This document shows, piece after piece, positions 15,513 to 23,595 of a stretch of DNA of 44,391 bases. Positions within the stretch are counted from its first letter, which is position 1. Each line of letters begins with the position of its first letter. Origin of the DNA: Planctomycetota bacterium (GTDB lineage Bacteria > Planctomycetota > Planctomycetia > Gemmatales > Gemmataceae); contig JACPPF010000152.1 in NCBI GenBank assembly GCA_016191165.1, forward strand, positions 1 through 44,391, in the 5' to 3' direction. The notes below the pieces were generated by a model. The model saw nothing but the letters and a program-made list of their open reading frames with translations. It did no database searches and was not told the origin of the DNA. The position numbers were made by a program, and so were the translations under genes.

Positions 15513-16595
15513 TCAGTTGCCGCGGCTCACCAGACTCACCTGCCGGAATTGAGACCCAGACACGTCGATGCGCGTGTGGTAGACCGGCAGATCGTCGGCG
15601 CCATGCACGTAGACATGCCAGCTACCCGTCGGCAGTTCGACCTGGAAACGCCCGGCGGTGTTGGCGCGGATCGCATGGCGCGTCCCCGTCCCCGCGTTGA
15701 CGAACAGCACCTGGGCGTTGGACTTCGGGCTGTTGTCGCTCCGGAGAACCTGGCCCTCGACCTGCGAGTTCGGTCCGACCGCGATCTGGTCCAACTTCAC
15801 CGGCGGGTTCGGACGCGGCACGGGATTCGTCTGGATCGGCTGCGGCAACCCAAGCTGCGGCCGCCACGACATGCCAGGCGTGCCGCGAATCTCGGGCGTC
15901 TTCTCGATCTGCGGATAATACTGCTTCCACTGGTCGTTCAGGTTGGACGTCTTCGACCCCGAAATGCTCGGCGGTCCTTCAGGCGTCGGCGAGATCGACG
16001 GCGGTTGCGGCAACGGCTGTTGGGGGATCGGGCCGTAGATCGGCGCACCCTGTGTCGTCTCGCAGCACGTGGTCTGGGGCTGCCAGTAATCCACTTTCTG
16101 ATACGATTGCACCGGCACCTGCACGCAACGCGACACCCAGCTTTGCACCGGGCAGTTTTGGGCGCGGAGCTGATACGAAGTCGTCGGCACCGCGACTTGC
16201 GTGTAGCCGCACGAGCACGGGTCGTAGTAGGCGCTGTAGCGGTAGGTCGTGACCGGTTCGTAATAATAGCTAGTACGCTGCGTCGTCACCTGTTCCATCA
16301 CGGTCTGGGTTTGATAGGTCGTGACGGGCTGGTAGTAACTGCGCTGCACATACTGCGTCGTGCATTTCTTTTCCGGACACGGGGGCGATTGCACCACCAC
16401 CGGCGGCGCTTGCGCCAGCACGATCGGCGACGATTGCACCACCACCGGCGGCACATAGTACCGCGACGTGGAGGGCTGTTGCCTTAGCCGGCCGAACAGC
16501 GTCGGTTGAAAAACATTGTCCCATCCCGCGGAGGCCGGCGCCACCGCCGCGGCGATCACGCCCAGCGCACACACACTAGCTGTCAAAAATCTCAT
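15513..16595 (-). CDS. Secreted Tyr/Thr/Val/Pro-rich protein with C-terminal regulatory-like domain
   Basis: A 360-aa exported protein with a Sec signal peptide (residues 1-24, cleavage near ASAGW). Residues ~40-185 are low-complexity and rich in Tyr, Thr, Val, Gln and paired Cys (for example QPVTTYQTQTV and YYYEPVTTYRY). This recalls the YTV-type and Cys-rich cell-envelope proteins of planctomycetes. Residues ~186-255 are Pro-rich, and ~258-350 resemble a carboxypeptidase-regulatory-like domain (NSQVEGQVLRSDNS ... NTAGRFQVELPTGSWHVYV). A cell-surface structural role is inferred. AGGAG lies ~12 bases upstream of the ATG. Confidence 0.7.
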   Translation of the reverse strand: MRFLTASVCALGVIAAAVAPASAGWDNVFQPTLFGRLRQQPSTSRYYVPPVVVQSSPIVLAQAPPVVVQSPPCPEKKCTTQYVQRSYYQPVTTYQTQTVMEQVTTQRTSYYYEPVTTYRYSAYYDPCSCGYTQVAVPTTSYQLRAQNCPVQSWVSRCVQVPVQSYQKVDYWQPQTTCCETTQGAPIYGPIPQQPLPQPPSISPTPEGPPSISGSKTSNLNDQWKQYYPQIEKTPEIRGTPGMSWRPQLGLPQPIQTNPVPRPNPPVKLDQIAVGPNSQVEGQVLRSDNSPKSNAQVLFVNAGTGTRHAIRANTAGRFQVELPTGSWHVYVHGADDLPVYHTRIDVSGSQFRQVSLVSRGN

Positions 16596-17148
16596 GGCCC
16601 TTGCACTCCTCTTGGAAGTTGACGTAACCGTGGCGCAAGAGGGGCCATCCTACCCGGTCAGGCATTGCTGACAGCACCGTCGATAATACCAACCTAATTC
16701 TACCTTGGCGCGATGCAAGGAAGCGCTGGGAAGAACCGACAAAAATCCGAAATCGCGACACCTAAACATAGCACAATCGGCAAAGTCGTTGCAAGCCGCA
16801 CAAATTAACAGGTAGGTATTTAAGCTAATTGGGAAAAACTCTTGCACGACGGGCAAATATGCTGACATGGAGAATATTGACCGAAGACAAATACGCGGTT
16901 TTGCGTTGCGATGCGGAGGCCCGCCTGCTAGGATATTCTCGGTATTTGTTTAGCGCCCGCATGGCGCCACGCCGGAGCTTTGCGACGTATTTCGTAGGTC
17001 AGGCTTTCTAGCCTGACAGCGTAGCCCATGTTAATTGAGAATGGGCGCTTCGCGTCAGGCTGGAAAGCCTGACCTACAATTGCGTAGCAAAGCGCCACGC
17101 CGGCGTTAAAGAAATTTGACTCGAAAAATGGCCCAGCAGGGTTCAGCG
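16596..17148. other. Long non-coding gap with composite repeat
   Basis: A 553-bp stretch between divergent genes. The left part (16596-16930) is AT-richer than its surroundings and shows no recognisable gene. The right part (16937-17106) is built of nested repeats: a GTTTAGC-family arm (16939-16975), the GTAGGTCAGGC inverted repeat (16994-17077) with an inner hairpin GCCCAT/ATGGGC, and a second arm agcgccacgccggcg. The repeat lies within 75 bp of the DUF1501 start. Confidence 0.5.
16994..17077. repeat. GTAGGTCAGGC inverted repeat
   Basis: The arm GTAGGTCAGGCTTTC... (16994-17017) pairs with ...GAAAGCCTGACCTAC (17054-17077), with one mismatch. It is the same dispersed element as in 1-165, 26524-26561 and 38116-38163. 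Confidence 0.8.
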
Positions 17149-18588
17149 ATGCCTCATCATCACCCCCATGCATTCCAAAACTTCAACGCGCGCCAGCGCG
17201 AAGGACTGGTGGGCTACAGCCGCCGCAATTTCCTCAAAGCGAGCCTGGCCGGCATCGCGGGTTTGAGTGTGCCGCGGCTTTTGGAAAGCCAGGCCCACGC
17301 CTCGGCGGCGGGTCAATCGCCGCGCCGCAACAAAAGCGTCATCCTTTTGTGGATGGCGGGAGGTCCGAGCCACATCGACATGTGGGACATGAAGCCCGAT
17401 CGCCCGCCGGAGAACCGCGGGCCGTTCTCGCCCATCGCCACGCGCGTGCCCGGCGTGCGCATCTGCGAGTACATGCCCAGGCAGGCGGCGATGCTCGACA
17501 AGTTCACGATCATCCGCTCGATGGACGCGACGCATTCCAACCATGAGCCCAACATGGTGATGCAGACGGCGAACCTCGACGCCGCCCCCCGGGTGAGCCG
17601 AACGGGGCATCTGTATCCCGCGATTGGTTCGATTGTCGCCAAACATCATGGCCCGAACCATCCATCCATGCCCGCCTATGCCGCGTTCATGCGCTCGCGC
17701 AGCCATCTCGCCTTCGCGGGCTATCTGGGTCGGCAGTATGACCCGTTCATGGCCCAGCAGGCGGCGCGGCTGCCGATCTATGACCTCGTGGGCAACGATA
17801 CCGGCGCGGCCTCCAATCCAACGCTTTTTCAGATGCCTACAGGCATCGACCTCGCCCGCGTTCAGGAACGGCGCGCACTGGTGCGCAGCTTCGATTCGTT
17901 GCGTTCGGAATTAGATGTCAGTGGTTCGATGGCGGCCATGGATCGCTACGGGCAGCAAGCCGTCGAGATGATCGCGGGCCGGCGCGCCCAGGCCGCGTTC
18001 GACATCACGCGCGAGCCCGCCAACCTGCGCGAGCGCTATGGGCCACACCTCTGGTGTCAGCAGGCGCTGTTGGCACGGCGCCTGGTCGAGGCGGGGGTCG
18101 CGTTCGTGACCATCGATCTCAGCTACCACACCGCGTCCGGCACCTGGGACACGCATGGCGACAACATCCCACCGTACGGCGGCATCTGGAATGGCTTGCG
18201 GCCGCTCCTGCCGCTCTTCGATCACCTCACGTCAACACTCGTTGGCGATCTCGATCAACGCGGGATGCTGGACGACGTGCTGGTCATCGCCATGGGCGAG
18301 TTTGGTCGTACGCCGCAGACCGGCACACAGGGCAGCACCGACGGGCGCAACCATTGGCCCGTGGTGATGTCGCTGTTGCTGGCAGGCGGCGGTTTTCGCC
18401 ACGGGCAGGTCATCGGCGCGACCGAAGCCGACGGCGGCTCGATCAAGGAACGCCGCGTCACGCCGGGCGACCTCGCGGCAACGATTTACCACCACATGGG
18501 CGTGCCCCTTGACACGCACTACCTCGATCCCACCGGCCGGCCGCGGCCGATCATCCAGAGCGGCGGCGTGATTCGGGAGTTGGTTTGA
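17149..18588 (+). CDS. DUF1501 family secreted protein
   Basis: A ~479-aa second DUF1501 protein, only distantly similar to the one at 1904-3277. The start at 17149 is preferred because AGGG lies eight bases upstream; an ATG at 17128 and a TTG at 17116 are in the same frame. A twin-arginine leader SRRNFLKASLAGIAGLSVPR is followed by the family landmarks LLWMAGGPSHIDMWDMKP, EYMPRQA, RSMDATHSNHEP, DTHGDNIPPYGG and AMGEFGRTPQTG, and the C-terminal DPTGRPRPII. The protein is exported; its biochemical role is unestablished. Confidence 0.85.
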   Translation: MPHHHPHAFQNFNARQREGLVGYSRRNFLKASLAGIAGLSVPRLLESQAHASAAGQSPRRNKSVILLWMAGGPSHIDMWDMKPDRPPENRGPFSPIATRVPGVRICEYMPRQAAMLDKFTIIRSMDATHSNHEPNMVMQTANLDAAPRVSRTGHLYPAIGSIVAKHHGPNHPSMPAYAAFMRSRSHLAFAGYLGRQYDPFMAQQAARLPIYDLVGNDTGAASNPTLFQMPTGIDLARVQERRALVRSFDSLRSELDVSGSMAAMDRYGQQAVEMIAGRRAQAAFDITREPANLRERYGPHLWCQQALLARRLVEAGVAFVTIDLSYHTASGTWDTHGDNIPPYGGIWNGLRPLLPLFDHLTSTLVGDLDQRGMLDDVLVIAMGEFGRTPQTGTQGSTDGRNHWPVVMSLLLAGGGFRHGQVIGATEADGGSIKERRVTPGDLAATIYHHMGVPLDTHYLDPTGRPRPIIQSGGVIRELV

Positions 18589-18722
18589 CGGGATTTGATC
18601 TCAGGCCCAAATAGGCTCGACCGCGATGTGGATGCCTCGCCCGGGTTCGGCCAACCGCACCGCCGCGTCCCAAAGGAATGCCCGTGGGTAAGCGCAGCGA
18701 GCCCTTGGCCGTCGCTTTGCAC

Positions 18723-19403
18723 ATGAAGATTCCCACCCTTCATTCCTGGGACCTGGCGCCGAGGGATGCAATCACTCTGCAAAGAGAGTTCGCTCAGCAG
18801 ATCGACGTGCATCGTCCGCTCAGAAAATGCGCGTTGCTCGCCGGCGCCGATTGTTCGTACAATCGCTTTTCTCCGAAGTTCTACGCGGCCGTCGTGGTCA
18901 TGCGCACCACCGATTGGAGCGTCGTCGAAACGCGGGGCGTGGTGGGTGAGAGCGCGTTTCCTTACGTTCCAGGGTTGCTCTCCTTTCGCGAGACCCCCAT
19001 CGTCTTGCAGGCATTCGCCTCGCTGGACCATGAGCCTGACGCGGTGATGTGCGACGGCCAGGGCTACGCTCATCCACGCCGCTTTGGCCTGGCGTGCCAC
19101 CTCGGCCTGTGGCTCGGCATTCCATGCTTCGGATGCGCCAAGTCGCGCTTGATCGGCGCGCACGACGAACCGGGCGAAAATGCGGGCAGCACCACGCCCT
19201 TGCGTGATGGTGATGAGATCATCGGCAGCGTCGTTCGCACCAAGAATAAGACAAAACACGTATACGTGTCGCCGGGGCACCTGATCAATTTGAAAAGCGC
19301 CGTACGCTGGACCTTGGCGAGTTGCCGGGGTTACCGCATCCCCGAACCGACCCGGCAGGCGCATCTGGCGGTAAGTCGAATGCGTTTGGCCGACTTTGTT
19401 TAG
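18723..19403 (+). CDS. nfi: Endonuclease V (deoxyinosine repair)
   Basis: A 226-aa endonuclease V from the ATG at 18723. The family nicks DNA one nucleotide 3' of deoxyinosine during repair of deaminated adenine. Motifs are AGADCSY with the metal ligand Asp43, the strand-separating wedge PYVPGLLSFRE, MCDGQGYAHPRRFGLA, and GCAKSRLIG with the active-site lysine. The stop codon TAG is part of the hairpin at 19398-19457 shared with the convergent gene. An upstream ATG (18678) would add 15 residues without family support. Confidence 0.92.
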   Translation: MKIPTLHSWDLAPRDAITLQREFAQQIDVHRPLRKCALLAGADCSYNRFSPKFYAAVVVMRTTDWSVVETRGVVGESAFPYVPGLLSFRETPIVLQAFASLDHEPDAVMCDGQGYAHPRRFGLACHLGLWLGIPCFGCAKSRLIGAHDEPGENAGSTTPLRDGDEIIGSVVRTKNKTKHVYVSPGHLINLKSAVRWTLASCRGYRIPEPTRQAHLAVSRMRLADFV

Positions 19404-19457
19404 CCGCTTGTCTTTGGCAAGCGTGGGTTCCCGCTCGCCAAAGGCGAGCGGCTAAAC
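19398..19457. terminator. Bidirectional hairpin supplying stop codons to two convergent genes
   Basis: GTTTAGCCGCT (19398-19408) pairs perfectly with AGCGGCTAAAC (19447-19457), and the inner part (gcttgtctttggcaagcg / cgctcgccaaaggcgagcg) forms further stems. The TAG of nfi (19401-19403) and the TAG of the opposing gene (19452-19454, read on the minus strand) are both within the outer arms. Confidence 0.7.
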
Positions 19458-19877
19458 GGCGCCGATTTGCACCAATTCCTCTCGCGGCGCCGGCGGCTCG
19501 GCCTCCTCATAGAGGTGTTCATTCGTCGGATCGCCGAGCCCCTCGGGCCAGATATGGAAGCCGCCTCGCGCCAGTTCGCCGATCTCCCACACCCCCCAGA
19601 TGCCCTTTGCCTCGCCGTAGCCCTTGTAGAAAACGTCGTGCTTGCCGAGGTACTTCTTGGTCCAGTAGCATTTGCCATCGGCGACATCGTATCGGCCATC
19701 AAAGAAAAATGGGCCGACCCAATCACGTCCCTCGCCGGTCAGGTTGCCGTTCTGAAACGTGAGCCGCAATTCCATCAGGTGTTTGCCGGGCAGCTGCTTT
19801 TGCAGCCAGAAGCCGGTCCAGGGTCCGGACGGGAAGCGCGGATCGGTTTCGAGGGTCGGCGGCGGTTCGGTTTTCAT
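19452..19877 (-). CDS. Conserved hypothetical protein linked to PIN toxin
   Basis: A 141-aa soluble protein without a signal peptide or membrane segment, rich in Trp, Gly and aromatics (GPWTGFWLQKQLPGKH, WVGPFFFDGRYDVADGKCYW, GIWGVWEIGEL, GGFHIWPEG). The pattern of short beta-strand-like segments suggests a small lipocalin-like or beta-barrel fold, but I do not recognise the family. It starts four bases after the stop of the PIN-domain gene, so it is probably the third gene of that transcript. Confidence 0.6.
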   Translation of the reverse strand: MKTEPPPTLETDPRFPSGPWTGFWLQKQLPGKHLMELRLTFQNGNLTGEGRDWVGPFFFDGRYDVADGKCYWTKKYLGKHDVFYKGYGEAKGIWGVWEIGELARGGFHIWPEGLGDPTNEHLYEEAEPPAPREELVQIGAV

Positions 19878-19881
19878 GGGA

Positions 19882-20310
19882 TCAGAGCGTCCAGTCTTCC
19901 ACGTCCAGGGCCGGGACCTTCTGAAAATAGCGCAGGTTGCGCGACAGGAGTTTGGCGTTGTTGGCCTTGGCGATGGCCGCGATGCGGAGGTCCGCCGTGC
20001 CGATGCGGATGGACTGCCCTTTCAGCGTCGTGAATTCATCCATGGCAGACTGGTCGAACGGGAAAACGGGCAGTATGGAATAGTGTTTCAACAATTCCTG
20101 CAAGTCAAAGAATCCTCTCAGCACGTCGGGAGGTTTTCGGGCGCGTTTGATATATGCCAACCACCCCTGCGCTTGCTCCTGAAAGGAAATGATGGAAACG
20201 TGAACAGCCGCCAGGGGCAAGAGCGACAGGCGCGCAGTCAGGCTACCGCCGCCCATTGAACGCTGGCGCAGAAGGAGTGTCATGGGATCGGTATCCAGGA
20301 GAACAACCAC
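19882..20310 (-). CDS. PIN-domain ribonuclease toxin, VapC-like
   Basis: A 142-aa PIN-domain protein. The likely acidic metal site is Asp6 (VVLLDTDP), Glu45 (SFQEQ) and Asp107 (IGTADLRIAAIA), followed by the family ending NLRYFQKVPALDVEDW. VapC-type toxins cleave tRNA or rRNA when free of antitoxin. The start is a GTG at 20310 with GAGGGA upstream. It is 15 bases downstream of the small antitoxin-like gene, in the usual antitoxin-first order. Confidence 0.85.
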   Translation of the reverse strand: MVVLLDTDPMTLLLRQRSMGGGSLTARLSLLPLAAVHVSIISFQEQAQGWLAYIKRARKPPDVLRGFFDLQELLKHYSILPVFPFDQSAMDEFTTLKGQSIRIGTADLRIAAIAKANNAKLLSRNLRYFQKVPALDVEDWTL

Positions 20311-20325
20311 GGCATGTTCCCTCGG

Positions 20326-20565
20326 TCATTCGGCCTTCTGCCTGTTGCGCTTGCGGCGCGCCTTTTTCCTTTCATTCTCGCGAATTTCGGCGCCGAGGCG
20401 GGCGATCTCATCAAAAACGGGGTCGTCCGCGAACGCTCCCACGATCGCTGGCCAGCCTTGTTTGGGTGGTTGTTGGGCGAGCAGCATCGCCTTGATTTCT
20501 TTGACGTCGCCTTCGAGGCGTTCGAGCCGCGTTTCCAGATTGACGGGTTTGCCGTTCTTCATCAT
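20326..20565 (-). CDS. Small antitoxin-like protein upstream of PIN toxin
   Basis: A 79-aa protein with a coiled-coil-like N-terminus (NLETRLERLEGDVKEIKAML) and a C-terminal segment GWPAIVGAFADDPVFDEIARL followed by a highly basic tail. The W..VG...DDP.FDEI pattern is what small antitoxins paired with PIN toxins in planctomycetes and cyanobacteria tend to show. The C-terminal segment is expected to bind the toxin. No classical ribbon-helix-helix or AbrB domain is obvious, so autoregulation is uncertain. Confidence 0.75.
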   Translation of the reverse strand: MMKNGKPVNLETRLERLEGDVKEIKAMLLAQQPPKQGWPAIVGAFADDPVFDEIARLGAEIRENERKKARRKRNRQKAE

Positions 20566-20601
20566 GCACCGCCCTTTCGCATTTATTCTGACCGCGCTGG
20601 C

Positions 20602-23517
20602 TCACCTGGTCAACTGGGTTTCAATCAATTGCAGGGCTTTCGCCAGCGCCTCGCTGAGTTTGCCGGGGTCCTTGCCGCCGGCCTGGGCCATGTTGGGTCG
20701 CCCGCCGCCGCCGCCCCCGACTATGGGTGCGATCTGCTTGATGAGATCGCCTGCCTTGATGCCTTTCTTGATCACGTCATCGCTGACTGCCGCCAGCAGG
20801 CCCACCTTGCCCTCATCGACCCAGCCGACGACGACCACCGCGGCGCCGGCCTTTTGCTTGACGCGATCGACCTGGGTGCGGATCGCGTCATCCGGCCCGG
20901 CAGGGATTTCGCCGATGATGACGCTGACATCGCCGGCCTTCGTCGCGCTTGCCAATAGCTTGTCGAACGTGCCGGCCAAATCGCTCGCAGCGCCTTTCTT
21001 GAGCTGTTGCTGAAGCTTCTTGAGATCCTCTTGCAGCGACTCAATGCGCGTTGGCAACTCCTCGGGCCGGCAGTGGAAGCGATCCGTTAAATTACCTACG
21101 ACAGTCGCGAGCTGCCGATCGTACTCGATCGCCTTCGGGCCCGTGACCGCGGTGATTCGCCGCACACCCTTGGCGACGCCTTCTTGCGAGATGATCTTGA
21201 ACAAGCACGCCTGGCTTGTGCGCGTCAAATGGGTGCCGCCGCAGAATTCCACGGATGCATTACTAGCCCCGAGCGCAAGCGAGGGGTTTTCCCCCTCGCT
21301 TGCGCTCGGGGCTGGTTGCCCGATCACGACAACCCGCACCGGGTCAGGATATTTTTCGCCAAACACCGCACGCACGCCGGGGATGCCCCTGGCTTGCGCC
21401 AGGGGTTGGTTGGTCGCCGTGACGGGGAGGTCCGCGAGAATCTTTTCGTTGACGAGCCGTTCGACTTCCGCGATCTCCTCATGCGTCATTGGTTTGTCGT
21501 GCGTGAAATCGAAGCGTGTCTTCTCCGCATCGACGAGCGACCCCTTCTGCTCGACGTGTTCGCCCAGGACTGCGCGCAGCGCCCAGTTGAGGAGATGCGT
21601 CGCGGTGTGATTTCGCATGGTGTCGAAGCGCGCGGGATCGACTTCGAGCGTCGCGTTCTGACCGGTCGCGATCGTGCCATCCACGACCTTGCCCCAGTGG
21701 ATCACACTATCGCCAAAGCGTTGCGTGTCCTCGACCTCGAACGTGCCGGTGTCGGTCTTGATCCAGCCGGCATCGCCGACCTGGCCGCCTTGCTCGGCGT
21801 AGAAGTTGGTCTTGTCGAGCACGAGGCCCGCGGCTTCACCGGTCGCTAACGCTCCCGGCTCGTTGTAGACGACGTTTTCTTTGACCCAGGCGGCGATTAG
21901 TGCTGAGTGCTGAGTGCTGAGTGCTGCGAATTTGGGCGAGTCGTCGGTGGGTGGGAGGTCGCCCTGGATGGCGGTTACAAGGTGTTTTTTTTCGCCGGCG
22001 CGGGACGTTTCCTCGTGTTCGGCCATGAGCGCGCTGTACCGGGCCTCATCAATCGTGAGATCCCATTCACCTGCCATCTGCCTGGTGAGGTCAGGCGGAA
22101 AACCATAGGTGGTGTGCAACTTAAAGACGGCGACGGCCGGCATTACCATTCGGCCCGCTTCTTCATAGATAGCCAGCTCCTTTGGACTAGCAAATCTCAC
22201 GGAGCCCGGAGAATCCTTGCCATCACCAATGACATAGTCGCCCAAACCGACTCGCTTTGTAAGCATTGCCGATTCGTTGAACAGGATGATGCCTCGCTCA
22301 ATCGTCCTCAAAAACTCCTTTTCTTCCATCTCAAGCACGACCGTGGCGTCAAGATAGTTTTCGAGGCTTGGAAACGCACGTTTCATTTGTCCAACGACCG
22401 TTGGAACCAGACGGCAAAGAAAAGGTTCTCGTAAATCGAAATACTGATAACCGAAACGAAACGCCCGCCGAAGCACGCTACGTACTACAGCACCACGACC
22501 CTTATTACTCGGGAATGCGCCGTCGGTCATTGCAAACAGTAACATGCGGATGTGATCAGCCACGACGCGGAACCCGACATCGACCATGTCGTCGAGCTTG
22601 CCGCCATATTTCTTGCCCGTCATCTTGGCGAACGCATCAATAATGGGCGTAAACACATCCGTGTCATAATTACTTTCCTTGCACTGCAACACCTTGGTGA
22701 TGCGTTCAAAGCCCATGCCGGTGTCAACGTGCTTGGCAGGCAGCAGATCAAAGGTGCGATACTTGGCCAGAATCGCATCGCGGTCTTTGTAGGGATACCG
22801 ATTGCGCTCGCTTTGCGGCGTGCAATCCCAAAGGTTAAGTTCTTCCACGCCTTTATCAGAGATGACCGCGTTGAATTGAATGAATACGAGATTCCAGATT
22901 TCGATTACCTCAGCCGTGCCCTTATTGACAAGTTTTGCGCCGCTTAGGTCTGGTGTGTTGTCATAATGGATTTCCGTGCATGGACCGCACGGCCCGGTGT
23001 CCGCCATCATCCAGAAGTTGTCCTTCTTGTTGCCCAGGTGAATGTGATCGTCCGCGACGCCGACCGCGCGCCAGTAGCCCGCGGCTTCGTCGTCGCGCGG
23101 GATGTTCGCGTCCGGGTCGCCTTCAAATACCGTCACGTGCAGCCGGGCCTTGTCGATCTTCCATACTTCAGTGAGCAACTCCCAGGCCCAGGCGATCGCT
23201 TCCTTCTTGAAGTAATCGCCGAAGGACCAGTTGCCGAGCATTTCAAAGAAGGTGTGATGATAGGTATCTTTGCCTACATCGTCCAAATCGTTATGCTTGC
23301 CGCCGGCGCGGATGCATTTTTGCGTGTTGGCGGCCCGTTTGTAGGGCGGCTTCTCCGTGCCGAGGAAGTAGGGCTTGAACTGGTTCATGCCGGCATTGGT
23401 GAACAGCAGCGTTAGATCGTCGAGCGGCACGACACTTGAAGAAGGCACGAACGTGTGGCCGTGCTTCTTGCAAAAGAAGTCGATGAACTGCTGGCGGATT
23501 TCGTTGGCGGTTGGCAT
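20602..23517 (-). CDS. alaS: Alanyl-tRNA synthetase
   Basis: A 971-aa class II synthetase, somewhat longer than the usual 870-900. The catalytic domain starts EIRQQFIDFFCKKHGHTFVP and has LTLLFTNAGMNQFKPYFLG. The editing domain shows the zinc motifs HTATH and CGGTH. The C-Ala domain ends with GGGGGGRPNMAQAGG. GAGGT precedes the ATG by five bases. Two sequence-level anomalies lie in the frame: a 49-bp perfect palindrome (21265-21313) adding ~20 residues immediately before CGGTH, and four copies of a 7-bp repeat (21899-21926). Both look like exonised intergenic repeats in loops. All catalytic motifs remain, so the enzyme is probably active. Confidence 0.95.
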   Translation of the reverse strand: MPTANEIRQQFIDFFCKKHGHTFVPSSSVVPLDDLTLLFTNAGMNQFKPYFLGTEKPPYKRAANTQKCIRAGGKHNDLDDVGKDTYHHTFFEMLGNWSFGDYFKKEAIAWAWELLTEVWKIDKARLHVTVFEGDPDANIPRDDEAAGYWRAVGVADDHIHLGNKKDNFWMMADTGPCGPCTEIHYDNTPDLSGAKLVNKGTAEVIEIWNLVFIQFNAVISDKGVEELNLWDCTPQSERNRYPYKDRDAILAKYRTFDLLPAKHVDTGMGFERITKVLQCKESNYDTDVFTPIIDAFAKMTGKKYGGKLDDMVDVGFRVVADHIRMLLFAMTDGAFPSNKGRGAVVRSVLRRAFRFGYQYFDLREPFLCRLVPTVVGQMKRAFPSLENYLDATVVLEMEEKEFLRTIERGIILFNESAMLTKRVGLGDYVIGDGKDSPGSVRFASPKELAIYEEAGRMVMPAVAVFKLHTTYGFPPDLTRQMAGEWDLTIDEARYSALMAEHEETSRAGEKKHLVTAIQGDLPPTDDSPKFAALSTQHSALIAAWVKENVVYNEPGALATGEAAGLVLDKTNFYAEQGGQVGDAGWIKTDTGTFEVEDTQRFGDSVIHWGKVVDGTIATGQNATLEVDPARFDTMRNHTATHLLNWALRAVLGEHVEQKGSLVDAEKTRFDFTHDKPMTHEEIAEVERLVNEKILADLPVTATNQPLAQARGIPGVRAVFGEKYPDPVRVVVIGQPAPSASEGENPSLALGASNASVEFCGGTHLTRTSQACLFKIISQEGVAKGVRRITAVTGPKAIEYDRQLATVVGNLTDRFHCRPEELPTRIESLQEDLKKLQQQLKKGAASDLAGTFDKLLASATKAGDVSVIIGEIPAGPDDAIRTQVDRVKQKAGAAVVVVGWVDEGKVGLLAAVSDDVIKKGIKAGDLIKQIAPIVGGGGGGRPNMAQAGGKDPGKLSEALAKALQLIETQLTR
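21265..21313. repeat. Perfect 22-bp-stem palindrome inside alaS
   Basis: AGCCCCGAGCGCAAGCGAGG (extended to GG, 21265-21286) pairs without mismatch with 21292-21313 around a 5-base loop. On the minus strand it encodes PAPSASEGENPSLALGAS between VRVVVIG and VEFCGGTH, where AlaS proteins normally have only a few residues. The left arm matches the core of the intergenic hairpins at 6028 and 14999. Confidence 0.88.
21899..21926. repeat. Heptanucleotide tandem repeat inside alaS
   Basis: Four perfect copies of agtgctg (21899-21905, 21906-21912, 21913-21919, 21920-21926). On the minus strand they encode AALSTQHSALI. A change of one unit would shift the frame, so the copy number must be held constant or changed in threes. 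Confidence 0.85.
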
Positions 23518-23531
23518 TTGGACCTCGAAAC

Positions 23532-23587
23532 GCCGCTTGCGGCTTAGCGTTCGCAGGGCGCCGCGCGATCGCTAAGCCGCAAGCGGC
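23532..23587. repeat. Perfect 18-bp-stem palindrome between larC and alaS
   Basis: GCCGCTTGCGGCTTAGCG (23532-23549) pairs perfectly with 23570-23587. It lies between the larC stop and the alaS start, both on the minus strand, so it could terminate larC transcription or form part of the alaS leader. It is the intact version of the element at 15453-15502. Confidence 0.8.
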
Positions 23588-23595
23588 AAACTGGG

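Noticed and set aside
21361-21411. A further hairpin (CCCCTGGC TTGC GCCAGGGG) in alaS as another inserted element
   Set aside because: The encoded segment PLAQARGIPGVRAVFGEKY lines up with the normal AlaS sequence before FGEKY, with no extra length, so the stem is probably chance or constrained by coding.
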